From Paenibacillus_AM sp052180255 (GTDB lineage: Bacteria; Bacillota; Bacilli; Paenibacillales; NBRC-103111): a stretch of DNA of 64,000 nt. The notes under the pieces are model-generated. The model searched no databases and was not told the origin of the DNA. It saw nothing but the letters and a program-made list of their open reading frames with translations. Below are positions 17,911 through 27,753 of this stretch, piece after piece. The stretch's first letter is position 1. Every line of letters begins with the position of its first letter. The DNA is taken from the NCBI RefSeq assembly GCF_052180255.1, contig NZ_CP197466.1, positions 1,364,001 through 1,428,000 of the forward strand. The letters are read 5' to 3'. The translations under genes and the position numbers were made by a program.

Positions 17911-18978
17911 TTGAATCAAGTTAAAATCGGAAGATTTATTGCAAAAATGAGAAAACAGCAGAATTTAACTCAGTGTGAATTTGCTGATACTCTCGGAATT
18001 AGTGATAAAACTGTAAGTAAATGGGAATGTGGCAACGGGATGCCTGAATTATCCCTTATGATGCCGATTTGTGAAATTCTCCAAATCAATCTTAACGAGT
18101 TATTTTCAGGAGAAATGCTGACCGATTCAGACTACAAAAAGAAAGCAGAGGAAAATATAATGAAACTAATAGAAGAAGCGGAGAAAATGAAAAAGAACAT
18201 TGTTGGTGGTAAAGTTTTAGGTAAGGTGGCTAATATTGATATGAATGTGAGCGAAGCACATAAAACTAATATCGAGTTTTGGAATACAATAGGCAGTGAG
18301 TTTTTGGGTGTAACAGCTTTACCAAGTTGGGGGGGGTATTTACCATCAGAGGAGAAGTTGAACTTACTTGGAGATTTGTCGGATAAAAGCGTGCTCGAAA
18401 TCGGCTGTGGTAATGGTCACTCCTTAAAATATGTTGCAGATTTAGGGTCAACTGATTTGTGGGGATTGGATATATCTGCTAATCAAATTCTAAGAACTGA
18501 AAATTATCTTCAAACACAAGGAATCAGTGCTAAACTGATTTGTTCATCTATGGAGGATGAATGTGGATTACCAATTGATTATTTCGATTTAGTATACTCT
18601 GTTTATGGAATTGGTTGGACAACAAGCTTGGACAAAACCTTTAAACATATTCATTCTTATTTGAAAAAAGATGGAGTATTCGTTTTCGGTTGGTCACATC
18701 CTATTCATAAATGTGTGTCAGTTGAAGATGACAAACTTGTTTTTAGTAATTCTTATTTTAATGAAGAATGGTATTGTGCTGGTATGAGCGATAAAGAAAT
18801 TATGCTCTCTAATCGTATGTTGAGTACATATATTAACTCTTTAGCCAGAAATGGTTTTGTTGTTGAAGAACTTATTGAAGAAACGGACAAAGAAAAAGCA
18901 ATGGCATCAGATAATGATTTTGGCAAAAAAGCATTAATGCTGCCAACGGCTTTTGCCATTAAGGCGAGAAAATTGTAG
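17911..18978 (+). CDS. HTH-XRE regulator fused to a SAM-dependent methyltransferase
   Basis: A 355-residue two-domain protein. The TTG at 17911 follows AAAGGGAGGTG and is preferred over an earlier ATG. Residues 1-65 are a Cro/CI-type HTH (LTQCEFADTLGISDKTVSKW). Residues 125-355 are a class I methyltransferase: motif I VLEIGCGNGHS, motif II WGLDIS, motif III region DLVYSVYGIGWTT, and HIHSYLKKDGVFVFGWSHP as in Methyltransf_11 enzymes. Proteins with this fusion are common in Firmicutes; the methyl acceptor is unknown. Confidence 0.88.
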   Translation: MNQVKIGRFIAKMRKQQNLTQCEFADTLGISDKTVSKWECGNGMPELSLMMPICEILQINLNELFSGEMLTDSDYKKKAEENIMKLIEEAEKMKKNIVGGKVLGKVANIDMNVSEAHKTNIEFWNTIGSEFLGVTALPSWGGYLPSEEKLNLLGDLSDKSVLEIGCGNGHSLKYVADLGSTDLWGLDISANQILRTENYLQTQGISAKLICSSMEDECGLPIDYFDLVYSVYGIGWTTSLDKTFKHIHSYLKKDGVFVFGWSHPIHKCVSVEDDKLVFSNSYFNEEWYCAGMSDKEIMLSNRMLSTYINSLARNGFVVEELIEETDKEKAMASDNDFGKKALMLPTAFAIKARKL

Positions 18979-19571
18979 GTTCTCAAGCATACATTCTTGT
19001 CAATTTGATTTATTTGATAAGAATGGCAATAAACTTACAACTGTACCCTCAAATGCTACTAATGTAACAGTTGGAGGTACTGACAGTTAGGGTCATTAGG
19101 AATTAACATATCTGCACCGGTTGCAAGTGTTAAAGTACGAGTACAATTACAACAATCATAACAGCTAGAGATTTCAACAAAATTGAATATATATCAGAAG
19201 GCATCATCATCATTCGAATGGTGCCTTTTTATGCTCATGTGAGCATCTAGGTAAGCCAATAGAAGCGTTAGATGTATAAGGAAAGACGGCTATTCGGTGA
19301 ACCGTACCACTGTTAATCACTACGCTAACGGGACACGTTAGTTCAATAAAATGAGCAGCTAGCATCCGCCGAGCATAGAAAGACCGCCATTGAAGGCGGT
19401 CTAAAAAATTTATCATTTCTGCCCGACAATAAGTCCTGGGGATATTAAGATTGCATCTGTTTACAAACAGTATTCCAATCATAGAGAGGAGACCTGAGAT
19501 GATTCGCTGTAAGCCTTGATTTTATACATCAAAAGGAATTAATTTTGTTAGGTCACAGCCACTCACCCTAA
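18979..19571. other. spacer with gene scrap, terminator and repeat
   Basis: Carries a scrap reading FDLFDKNGNKLTTVPSNATNV then stops (about 19005-19090), a hairpin with T-run at 19198-19230 (AAGGCA...TGCCTTTTT), a TAACGGG repeat copy at 19324-19341 and a GACCGCC/GGCGGTC hairpin at 19382-19401. No intact gene. Confidence 0.5.
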
Positions 19572-20240
19572 TTAGAGCGTCTCAACCAATTTCTGAATCT
19601 TTGAGTGGGAAATTAAATATACATTACCCATTATATCTATTTTGCCGTCCTTTACACGCATAGCGCTCTCCTGTTCTGCCGCATAAACATCAATCTCCTC
19701 AGACAAGGGGAACAGGTAGCCTTGAACCAGCGCGGCGTAGTCGAGTCTAGAATGAGATTCGTAGGCAAAACGATCAAAGCCTATACCATCATAAATAGTA
19801 CTTGTTTCAACTTCATAGCCAGCGTTTTTCGAGCATAACCATTTTGCAGACATGTTTATCGCACCAGCGCTGGCACCCATTATAAAGGCATTGCTGTTCT
19901 TAATCGCATCCGATAATTCATATTCAACCAAAAAATCGTTCTGCAAAACAGTATTTCCACCGCATAAAAAAATGACAGAAGCGTTTTGAATTAATCGCTG
20001 GGCATCTTCCTTCTGCATGCGGTAATCAATTAAATGATATTCATCAAAAATAATGTTAGCCTGATTAAACCATGTCCTTTCAAAAACATCATCAATGTTA
20101 ACTTGCTCATCTTTATAACCAGACGGTTGAGCGCTAATCATAACAAGCGATTTTCTGTCTGTTATATCCTCATGCAACAATTTGACCAGCTTCTCTGGAA
20201 AAAAATCATTAAACCAACTGAGATAGTAGTGAGTTTTCAA
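19572..20240 (-). CDS. peptidase S51 / dipeptidase E-like protein
   Basis: A 222-residue class I glutamine-amidotransferase-like peptidase. The nucleophile elbow GASAGAIN is near residue 123, with the Ser as nucleophile, preceded by the oxyanion strand VIFLCGGNT. The family hydrolyses small peptides, classically N-terminal Asp dipeptides, in the cytoplasm. A GAGGTAATT ribosome binding site precedes the ATG. It stands alone on the minus strand among repeats, as accessory cargo. Confidence 0.85.
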   Translation of the reverse strand: MKTHYYLSWFNDFFPEKLVKLLHEDITDRKSLVMISAQPSGYKDEQVNIDDVFERTWFNQANIIFDEYHLIDYRMQKEDAQRLIQNASVIFLCGGNTVLQNDFLVEYELSDAIKNSNAFIMGASAGAINMSAKWLCSKNAGYEVETSTIYDGIGFDRFAYESHSRLDYAALVQGYLFPLSEEIDVYAAEQESAMRVKDGKIDIMGNVYLISHSKIQKLVETL

Positions 20241-20783
20241 ACTTAATTACCTCCATATGTACTATTTACATTCATCCATTCTTAACTATAAAACATATTA
20301 TACACGCTAGAAAGATGAACGTTTCTTCAGCCATTTCGTTTACACACCCTTGTACACTTTTCATAAATCCAACTCTATATTACCATAAAATGGAATTTAA
20401 GTATGAGAAATATGTTTCCACGTTAACCTGCCCGTTAGCTTAATGAAAAACAATTTATAACCTCCACCCTTTATATTACGGCATCACCCGAAGGAGTAAT
20501 TAATATGGCGGCGACAAAAAACTCCACCTCATATGTGACCATTTCAGAACAAATGGTATGGTAGCTCAATGAACCGCCTTTACACATCTAAAGTGGTTTT
20601 CTTATGATTAAATATCAACATTTGAATTTAACAAAGCCTTATAAAAAAAGGAGCGAAGAGCTGGAAAAGGCATATTTTATTAAAACTCCTGCGTATGGTT
20701 TGGCGGGGTTTATTGGGTCTTTATATCGTGGTGCTATACTGGTTTGTGACTTGGTTTTCGGGATATATTCATGTAAACAAAAA
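20241..20783. other. spacer with a reverse repeat copy, no gene called
   Basis: Includes the promoter of the peptidase, a minus-strand TAACGGG repeat at 20419-20445 and a plus-strand open frame (20604-20864) that runs through the next terminator and has no clear ribosome binding site, so it is not called. Confidence 0.5.
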
Positions 20784-20803
20784 AACACCCCATCATGGGG
20801 TGT
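20784..20803 (-). terminator. terminator after the lipoprotein gene
   Basis: ACACCCCAtcATGGGGTGT perfect hairpin; on the minus strand it is followed by TTTTTTT. Confidence 0.8.
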
Positions 20804-20825
20804 TCCAAATGTTAACTTAAAACTT

Positions 20826-21950
20826 TCAGTCGGTAGCTTTCAAACCTTGAACGTAGTTTTTTGAATCCACAGTTAGTTGATTTGCCTTATTGTCGTATTC
20901 CTTTGCTTGCTGTGATGCCTTCTGAACTGCACTAATTGAGCTATCAATTTTATCCTGCGCCTGTTGACAGGCTTGCTCAATATCCTTTGAAGTAAATTGT
21001 GCCTTTGGTGAACCTGTCGTATTCGCTGAAACTACTTTTTGTAACGTTACCCAATCAGATTGTACAACGGAAAACTGCTTCTTGATGGATAATATGTAAT
21101 CATTTATCACACCGACTTTGTTATCCATCGAAGTGTCGTCGTACTCGATAGAAGTTAAGTCATACTCCACTTGCGTTAAGTTATATTCAACTTGCGTAAG
21201 TTGATAATCGGTAAACGGCTTCACAGAAGCTAGTTCCTTCATCTTCTTTTGGTGTTCCTGCATTTGATTCCAATGGGCTTGATATGATTTCATCACATTA
21301 TCAAAATCCGTAGCCTTCACAAGTGATTCGCTAAGATTTGAAAGTCTGCTAATATCGTTGCTCAACTTATTGTTAGCGTTTTTAACGGCTTCCTGTTGGT
21401 CATTGATTGTCTTTGCTTCCGCTTTTTTCTCCTGCTCTTTTGTGTTGTAGTCTTGGACATTATCACGTAACTTTGAAACAGCTGTATTATACTCTGAAAC
21501 CGTTGCAGGCTTGTAAACATTTGTGTTCAAGTTTCCTTGTGCATCTGGAAAGACAAGACTTAATTCCTTATTCTTTAATGTTCCTGTCAGCACCTTGCCG
21601 TCATTAAGAGTAATGCTAACGGAATCTCCGTTACGGATACCCTTGAATGGATCATTTTTACTATCTGTTTTAACCGATTGATCTTTAATTACATGAAAGG
21701 TTTGAACCTGTCCTACTAACTGCTTATCCACTTCTGTCCATTGGACAAACTGTACACCACCACTAGCAACCAAAAGAAATCCTTCTTGTGTATTATTTGC
21801 TTCATTTGTCTTTTGTGGTTGAAGTGTGTTGGTAACGGCATTGATAGGGTTAGCCGTAGTTCCGTTATTTGCTTCCTTTTTGGAGCACGCTGATAACAAT
21901 AAAGCCATACAACATACAATTATGGTTATTCGCCATGTTTTCTTATTCAT
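20826..21950 (-). CDS. lipoprotein with coiled-coil repeats
   Basis: A 374-residue secreted lipoprotein: signal peptide with lipobox L-S-A-C (Cys22), Asn/Thr-rich tether, a beta-rich N-terminal domain (residues 58-135: GFLLVASGGVQFVQWT, NGDSVSITLNDGKVLTGTL) and then long helices. Residues 250-275 carry a degenerate repeat of the type LTQVEYnLTQVEYDLTSIEY. I do not recognise a named family. It sits on the cell surface; single gene with its own terminator. Confidence 0.8.
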   Translation of the reverse strand: MNKKTWRITIIVCCMALLLSACSKKEANNGTTANPINAVTNTLQPQKTNEANNTQEGFLLVASGGVQFVQWTEVDKQLVGQVQTFHVIKDQSVKTDSKNDPFKGIRNGDSVSITLNDGKVLTGTLKNKELSLVFPDAQGNLNTNVYKPATVSEYNTAVSKLRDNVQDYNTKEQEKKAEAKTINDQQEAVKNANNKLSNDISRLSNLSESLVKATDFDNVMKSYQAHWNQMQEHQKKMKELASVKPFTDYQLTQVEYNLTQVEYDLTSIEYDDTSMDNKVGVINDYILSIKKQFSVVQSDWVTLQKVVSANTTGSPKAQFTSKDIEQACQQAQDKIDSSISAVQKASQQAKEYDNKANQLTVDSKNYVQGLKATD

Positions 21951-22459
21951 CTAGTATTCCACCTACTGCCATTCCTTATTTTGGTATAAAATTTATAGTT
22001 CGATAGTCACAAAAGAATTCCTTCTTATATTCTAGAATTGTACCGAAACAGGTTCGTAAAAAATAAGCCCTTCGGCTTTTGACCGTTAGGCTTATTGATA
22101 ATATGTATTGTTGAATTATTCATAAATTAAAAAATAATGTCGAAAATAGCTTTCGATCTAGAGTCTTGTTTGCCTAAAAGCTCTATCGTGTTTTTTAATA
22201 TTAAACTTACCATAATGTTTGTTGATTCACGATCATTATACCTATCAAAATAACCTATATGTATTTCGACGTGTTCTTGAATATCCATTGCGTCTTCGGT
22301 AACGGAATCAAACCATATTTATGATCGGCTGTCTTTTTTCAAATAACAATCAGATCAGTGAAAAACATGAAGAAGGAAAGATATACGACTGTGCATATCC
22401 CCATCGTACCGAGGCGCTCGTTTTTGTTTAAACGCTAATTTTTTTATTTTACAGGAATT
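21951..22459. other. spacer with a minus-strand scrap and an IS110-like end
   Basis: A minus-strand reading frame without supported start (about 22130-22320, MDIQEHVEIHIGYFDRYN to IFDIIF) looks like the tail of a lost gene. At 22405-22470 the sequence CATCGTACCGAGGCGCTC followed by T-run and ACAGGAATTCTAACGGG matches the end of the IS110 copy at 27810-27880. Confidence 0.45.
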
Positions 22460-23338
22460 CTAACGGGCAGGATAATCAAGGACAGGCGTATTAATGAGTT
22501 TTGCAAGATCTTTGCCCAATTCATCGATGAAGCCTGTAAAACAACAGCGCAAGAAATAAACAACTTTAGTTAGAACCCCGATTTTCCCTTGAAGCTTTTT
22601 TTGAGTTCGCTCTAGTTCAAGATCGAATGCTTTTGTGTTATTCTCTAATTTTCGAATTAGTTTTTGAGCTTTTCGTTCGGTTTGTAATAGTATCTTTAAG
22701 TTAGCCTTTATTTTAATCATATTACTTAACATTTCTTCCATTTCATTCTCGATTTCTTTAATCTTTTTATTTGCACTCATGTGACTAAATACGCCAAGCA
22801 CTGCTAGTGCTGGTAACAATACAAGTCCTCCTAAGACAACAGAGCCAGCCGCCATTCCTCCTCCTCCAACTGCCAATGCCCCTCCTCCGAACCAAGCTAA
22901 TGTCGCATTTGTTGCTGCTATTCCTGAAAGGCTTGCAATTGCCGTACCAGTTGAAGCCGATCCAAGAGCTGAAACAAGCGCCCAAGCTCCAACCGCCGTT
23001 CCAACACCTGAAGTGATACCCGCTGCTGCGTTAACGGCAATATTGTAGGCATTCAGTGTTTGGTCGATATAATCGAATTTATGAGAAACTTGGTTCAGAT
23101 TAATACTTTTCTCAGTCATCTGAAAATCTTTCGACAGATATCTCCACTTCTCAAGACTTTTTGAAGCAGATACTTTCAGATCAATTACTTTTTGCAAAGT
23201 TCGGTTTACTCTTGAACGACGCATTTCCATAAGATTGTACTTTGCTTGGTATTTCGAACGAAGATTTCGATATTCTTCCATTTTCTTTTGGACTCGTCCA
23301 TGGGCACCTAATGTGAGAATATTTTTAAAAGTATCCAA
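22460..23338 (-). CDS. glycine-zipper membrane protein flanked by coiled coils
   Basis: A 292-residue protein. The TTG at 23338 is chosen because GAAGGAGAAC lies seven bases upstream; the longer open frame would read through a perfect palindrome. Residues 15-110 are a basic coiled coil (VQKKMEEYRNLRSKYQ), residues 115-195 a Gly/Ala-rich hydrophobic stretch (AAAGITSGVGTAVGAW, FGGGALAVGGGGMAAG) forming two or three membrane passes with GxxxG spacing, and the rest a Lys/Glu coiled coil. This resembles pore-forming or phage-exclusion membrane proteins. Function unknown. Confidence 0.72.
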   Translation of the reverse strand: MDTFKNILTLGAHGRVQKKMEEYRNLRSKYQAKYNLMEMRRSRVNRTLQKVIDLKVSASKSLEKWRYLSKDFQMTEKSINLNQVSHKFDYIDQTLNAYNIAVNAAAGITSGVGTAVGAWALVSALGSASTGTAIASLSGIAATNATLAWFGGGALAVGGGGMAAGSVVLGGLVLLPALAVLGVFSHMSANKKIKEIENEMEEMLSNMIKIKANLKILLQTERKAQKLIRKLENNTKAFDLELERTQKKLQGKIGVLTKVVYFLRCCFTGFIDELGKDLAKLINTPVLDYPAR

Positions 23339-23480
23339 CTTTGTTCTCCTTCTTTCGATCAGAACTGGAATTCGATATTCGCATTCTTGAAATGTGATAA
23401 TTTTACCAAGGTAAATTTTACCCTTTTTCTGTATAGTGTGGCAATGACTAATGTTGAAAGTTTGTAGCAACGAAATAAAA

Positions 23481-23532
23481 CTCCACCCTTTAAAATACCG
23501 TACCACATGATACGGTATTTTAAAGGGTGGAG
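23481..23532. repeat. perfect 52-bp palindrome (22-bp arms)
   Basis: The arm at 23481-23502 (starting CTCCACCCTTTAAAATACC) is exactly complementary to 23511-23532, with an 8-base loop. It lies upstream of the glycine-zipper gene. It could be a bidirectional terminator, a transposon-derived hairpin or an RNA element; there is no T-run of note. Confidence 0.85.
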
Positions 23533-23642
23533 AAATAGTTATTATTGATTTCGTTGCGTATCAGCAATGTATTCGTACTGCAACGAAACTGCTCTTCATT
23601 AAGCTAACGGGCAGGTTAATACAGCGACAAGGGGGAGAGACA

Positions 23643-23887
23643 ATGGAATATAGGTTACCTACTTGTGATGAGGTAAAAGATATGTTTAAAATGTCCTTAG
23701 AGGTGAGATGTCGAGGGAAAAAGTTTCAGAATGGGCATCGCATTACATTGTAAATGACGATATATACGACATCAGAGATGCAAGGTTGTGGAGATTGCTT
23801 GACCTGGCTTCTGGTATTGATTTATTGGTTTCCCAAAATGAATATTTACACTGTACAGAGGATATAGAAGATTGGATAAAGATATAA
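23643..23887 (+). pseudogene. small frameshifted gene (YRLPTC...SREKVSEWA)
   Basis: ATG 23643 behind GGGGGAGAGA starts MEYRLPTCDEVKDMFKMSL, then the frame breaks near 23700. In another frame, homologous-looking sequence continues as MSREKVSEWASHYI and VNDDIYDIRDARLWRLLDL to the stop at 23885-23887. Joined, they give a roughly 80-residue acidic cytoplasmic protein. It resembles small immunity-like or DNA-binding-annotated proteins of Bacilli, but I cannot name the family. Confidence 0.55.
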
Positions 23888-23986
23888 TAGTCAATTGTTA
23901 CGCAAACGGGAAACGCTAGTTAAATAGATTAAAACCTTCCATAAAAAGAAAAACTAGATTTACTAGCACTTATGGGAGGTTTTTTT

Positions 23987-24829
23987 ATGATTTTAAGTGA
24001 GTTATGGCGACTGTACGAAGCTGATAAACGTATCCAGGGATTTAGTTCGAGTACATTGAAAGCCTACGCTCTGCAGCTCAAGATGCTACTAAGAGAACTA
24101 GGAGACCTGGATATTACTGAAGTTACACTTAACTTGTTGAAGGAATACTTAGCAAAGCAGTCAAGTCGGTTGAAACCTAGCAGTTTAGGACATCGTATCC
24201 GTTTTGTTCGTTCTCTATTTCGATTTGCCTATGAAGAAACATACTTAACCTCAAATCCAGCTTTGAAGTTACGCGAACCTAAAATGGACAAGCGTATTCC
24301 TAAGTTTTTGATCGAGGAAGATGTCATTCACTTGAAAATCTCTTGCCAGTCCCTGAGGGAAAGGGCACTTCTGGAGTTTCTCTACAGTACCGGCTGCCGG
24401 GTTGGAGAGGTGGAGAAGTTAAACATTGAAGACCTGAACTGGGAGAACTGCTCCGCTATTGTAAATGGCAAGGGGTCAAAACAGAGAGAGGTATACTTTA
24501 CAACCGAGTGTAAAGTGTGGATGAAGAAGTATCTCGCGAGCCGTGAGGATTCCTGTAAGGCCTTATTTGCAACCGATACACATCCGACAAGACGAATGGC
24601 TATTCCGACGATTAGGTGGACATTAAAACGGCTTGCTAATCGGGGAGAGATCGAAGCAAATGTATACCCGCATCGCTTTCGTCATACCTATGCGTGTCAG
24701 CTTCTTGATAACGGAGCACCATTAGATTTCATTCAAGGTATGTTGGGGCATGAAAAAGCATCAACCACTCAAATTTATGCCCAGCTGCGTGGGGAACGCC
24801 GACGAGAACTTTACCGTCGGTTTTTTTAG
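23987..24829 (+). CDS. XerC/XerD-like tyrosine recombinase
   Basis: A 280-residue intact site-specific recombinase. ATG 23987 follows GGGAGG by seven bases. N-terminal core-binding domain to about residue 95, then the catalytic domain with the complete set: Arg in STGCRVGEVEK, H-R-F-R-H-T box, H in LGHEKASTTQIY and the Tyr. No partner gene or accessory protein is adjacent. Its last codons form the terminator hairpin. It may have moved this segment of cargo, although flanking att repeats were not found. Confidence 0.92.
   Translation: MILSELWRLYEADKRIQGFSSSTLKAYALQLKMLLRELGDLDITEVTLNLLKEYLAKQSSRLKPSSLGHRIRFVRSLFRFAYEETYLTSNPALKLREPKMDKRIPKFLIEEDVIHLKISCQSLRERALLEFLYSTGCRVGEVEKLNIEDLNWENCSAIVNGKGSKQREVYFTTECKVWMKKYLASREDSCKALFATDTHPTRRMAIPTIRWTLKRLANRGEIEANVYPHRFRHTYACQLLDNGAPLDFIQGMLGHEKASTTQIYAQLRGERRRELYRRFF
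24799..24828 (+). terminator. terminator overlapping the recombinase stop codon
   Basis: GCCGACG pairs with CGTCGGT around the last codons, followed by TTTTTTT; the stop TAG lies in the T-tract. Confidence 0.7.
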
Positions 24830-24904
24830 CTTTTCCGTAATATTACGAGATGAAATGCTCCTAAGTAAAATGTTACTCAACTAAAGGGCAGTTATCTTGA
24901 GCAA

Positions 24905-25175
24905 GTTCTTGACTAAGGTGACGGGAAAGAGTAATATTTAACCAATATCCGTAAATCAATGATGGAACAAAAGTAAATCATTAAACTCTTCACAGGAAAG
25001 GGTTTCATGACTGAGAAAACCCTAGAGTACTGATTGAAAATGCCAGTTCCAGAGTATGGCTAATACCCATCGGTTTGACCCGTTATAGTCAATTAAGGTG
25101 GCTGTGTGAAAATACAGCAACCTGGGTGGTACCGCGATTAATATCGTCCCAGAGCATTTGGCTTTGGGGCGTTTT
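24905..25175 (+). promoter_or_regulatory. T-box leader RNA
   Basis: The conserved T-box sequence appears as GGGTGGTACCGCG at 25121-25133, with the flanking antiterminator side, then CGTCCCAGAGCATTTGGC and a terminator stem ending GGGGCGTTTTTTATTTT (to about 25175). Upstream, AGAGTAATA and several stem elements fit Stem I. T-box leaders bind uncharged tRNA and allow read-through when an amino acid is limiting. The specifier codon could not be assigned by eye. Confidence 0.85.
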
Positions 25176-25195
25176 TTATTTTGGGAGGAGTCTAT

Positions 25196-25966
25196 ATGAT
25201 ATTAGAAAAAGTTATAAAAAGAATTGTAATACAAAGTGAATATAAGGATTTTGTTGATAAGTATATAGATAATATACTTACCGAATTTATAGGTAAGATT
25301 CATAGCATTTATATGTGTGGCTCGATTCCAAAAGGAACTGCTAAACCTTTTAAGTCAGATGCAGACTTTACTATTGTATGTGTAAATCCCAAAGATATTG
25401 ATTACGAAAGATTGTCAAATATTAAAGACAGGCTTTTGGGAGAATATCCAGTATTAACTAAGATTGATACGACAATTTGCTCGATTGACGATGTATTAAG
25501 TAAACCAAATGATTGGGGTTTTTGGGTAAAGATAATTTGTGTTTGCATATATGGTCATGACGTTGGTGAAAAAGTACCACCGATAATTATTTCTCCAGAG
25601 TTCATTTTAGACTTAAATACAGAGACCAAGAAGGAAGTAGATCGTAGACATAGTTTACTTTCTAATGCTAGTGATAACACAATGAAGAATAGATATATTA
25701 AAGGTTACTCTAAGAGATTAATTCGTGCATTATACTCTTTGGTTTTAGAAGATACAGGTGTATGGCAAGATGACATTATTATGATGAAGAATGCCATATT
25801 AAACTATTGTGAGATTGACTCCGCTTTAGTTGATTATCTGTATGCTTGTTACTTGGATAGTAATAATGTACTTGTTGAAGAGTTTCTGGGAATTGCAGAT
25901 GAAGTATATAGCTATTTTGAGAACGCGTTAAATGCAATGGCTGCTTCCAGAACTTCCTTCGACTAA
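25196..25966 (+). CDS. nucleotidyltransferase-domain protein (aminoglycoside adenylyltransferase-like)
   Basis: A 256-residue protein; ATG 25196 follows GGGAGGAG. Residues 40-60 contain the polymerase-beta-type nucleotidyltransferase signature G-S-x3-G-T-x5-S-D-A-D-F (CGSIPKGTAKPFKSDADF). The C-terminal half is helical, as in streptomycin/spectinomycin adenylyltransferases and related proteins. The gene follows directly on a T-box leader, so it should be expressed in response to uncharged tRNA, which is unusual for an antibiotic-modifying enzyme and suggests another substrate, perhaps tRNA or a cell metabolite. Confidence 0.82.
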   Translation: MILEKVIKRIVIQSEYKDFVDKYIDNILTEFIGKIHSIYMCGSIPKGTAKPFKSDADFTIVCVNPKDIDYERLSNIKDRLLGEYPVLTKIDTTICSIDDVLSKPNDWGFWVKIICVCIYGHDVGEKVPPIIISPEFILDLNTETKKEVDRRHSLLSNASDNTMKNRYIKGYSKRLIRALYSLVLEDTGVWQDDIIMMKNAILNYCEIDSALVDYLYACYLDSNNVLVEEFLGIADEVYSYFENALNAMAASRTSFD

Positions 25967-26487
25967 CACCATATTGACGCTTCGGGTCACTCTGAGAAGC
26001 GAGTGACCACATCCAGCCCCCTAAGCCCGTCGGGACGTCACTGCATTAGGTGTTCGGCAAGCCTCACAACTATAAGCAGCGACTCTAATTAAAACATAAG
26101 ACTATTGAGCTCCCTCGGTATGATTTAATTTCCTCACGCAAGCTCGTCTATTCGCAGGATTTAACCCTTTATGTTTCGATGATGAATGAAAGATAGCGAG
26201 ATATATTAGGACGTGTCGTTAAAAAGGCATGCGGGAACAGAGGTGGAGTTTAATCACCTAATTCATTCCAAATGATGCGCGTATTCTCCACGATGCCCCT
26301 AGCGATTTTCACTCCCATGTCTCAACGGGTCAAGCGCCCTATCATTCCTTCGTCACATCTAACTAAGGGGTGGAGTTCGGTCTTTCTAACGGAACGGGTC
26401 AGAGCCCTTTTGCGTAATGTATCCCGATACTCCGCGCTTTCTTTGTCTCCTGCGAATACGCCAACTTGCATGAGATAAGGTTTATTT
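25967..26487. other. spacer, probably the right end of the IS110 element
   Basis: No supported gene. Overlapping short open frames on both strands at 26272-26549 do not resemble proteins. It may contain the transposase-downstream non-coding end of the IS110 copy and a remnant. Confidence 0.4.
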
Positions 26488-27753
26488 CTAGGCTGCCAGT
26501 ACAAAGATTTTATTTGGGTTGTAGACTTCATCACTACGAACCATTCCAACTAACAATCTGGCCAGCTTACCGCATAACTTCATGATAGATTTCATCTTTT
26601 TAAGCTTTTTTACTTGAACGTTATAGTGGTGTAAAGCTTTAAACTCTTGGTTACTCATGACCATGCACATCGTGATTAAATAGAGAAAGTGACGCAGGCG
26701 TGGACGCCCTCGTTTACTGATCGTCATTTGTCCCTTCCATTTACCCGAACTTGCTTCCGTCAAATTAAGGCCTGCGTGTCGGAGTAGGGCATTCCCGTGC
26801 GCGTAATCTCTAAGATCTCCAGACTCTCCTAAAACACCGGCTAAAGCAATTGAACTTATACCTGTAATGGCTAGAATTTTTCCTGAATAGGGGATACGTT
26901 CAACAACGTCTTTGGCTTCTTTTTCGATCCTCTGCAGCTGTTTAGTTGCTAAGTCATGCTCCTCAAGAAGCTGCTCTAAATGGAGTTTGTAAGCGTGTGA
27001 AGCCTGTTTGGAACCAACGGTTTGCTTGGCAAGATCGATGAGTAGATGAGCTCTACGCACACCAGAATGACGTTTCATGGATTTCTGCTATCCTTTAATG
27101 ACATCTTCAGGACTTAGTTTACATAGGTCAGCTGGGAGCGGAAAATGCCGAAGGGTTAACAATGCACCCTTGCAAGTTAAGATCTTAAAGACTTGCCTCA
27201 GTTCAGGGAAGACAATGTCGACCCAGCGGTGGATCTGATTAACCGCACTTACAAGCCTTTTAACGACGGTTTCTCGGTTAGCCATCAGCACTCGGAGTTC
27301 CTCGTACTCAGAAGAATGGAAACGGACGGGGGAATAGTAGCCGTTTTTCACCATGTCGGCAATTACTAAAGCATCTTTTCTGTCGCTTTTAGAACGTGTA
27401 TTATCGCGGTTTTCTTTATTCTTTTTAACTAGGTGAGGATTCACAAGTACGGCTTCAATGGCTTTGTTTTTGAGCCATCCGGCAAGATTGAGCCAGTAAT
27501 GACCGGTCGGTTCCATGCCAACGATTATTTGAGATAGCTTATATGAAACTAACAAGTCGTGAATCCAACACTCGAGGGATTTGAAACCATCTTCGTCATT
27601 ACTGAACTCTAAAGGATTACCGAGAGCGACACCACGGAAGTTAACGGCTCTAGCGACATGAGCCTCTTGAGCAATGTCTACACCAACAACAATATGATGA
27701 ACGGTAATATTTTCAATGAGTTGATTTTGCTTATCTTGTGATTTAAACTTCAT
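26488..27753 (-). pseudogene. IS110-family transposase interrupted by one in-frame TAG
   Basis: The reading frame is continuous from 27753 to 26488 except for a single TAG at 27088-27090 (after PEDVIKG, before QKSMKRHSGV). Full length would be about 421 residues, normal for the family. The RuvC-like DEDD catalytic residues are visible: D in VVGVDIAQEAHVA, E in GMEPTGHYW, and D-x3-D in SKSDRKDALVIADM. The C-terminal Tnp20 domain has HAGLNLTEASSGKWKGQ with its conserved Ser. IS110 enzymes use a structured bridge RNA encoded in the non-coding end; here that would lie at 27754-27890. Either a recent mutation or a readthrough stop. Confidence 0.88.

Noticed and set aside
20604..20864. plus-strand open frame before the lipoprotein gene
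   Set aside because: It runs through the lipoprotein terminator and into the coding region of the opposite strand.
26272..26549. overlapping open frames on both strands next to the IS110 copy
   Set aside because: No start signals; likely non-coding end of the insertion sequence.
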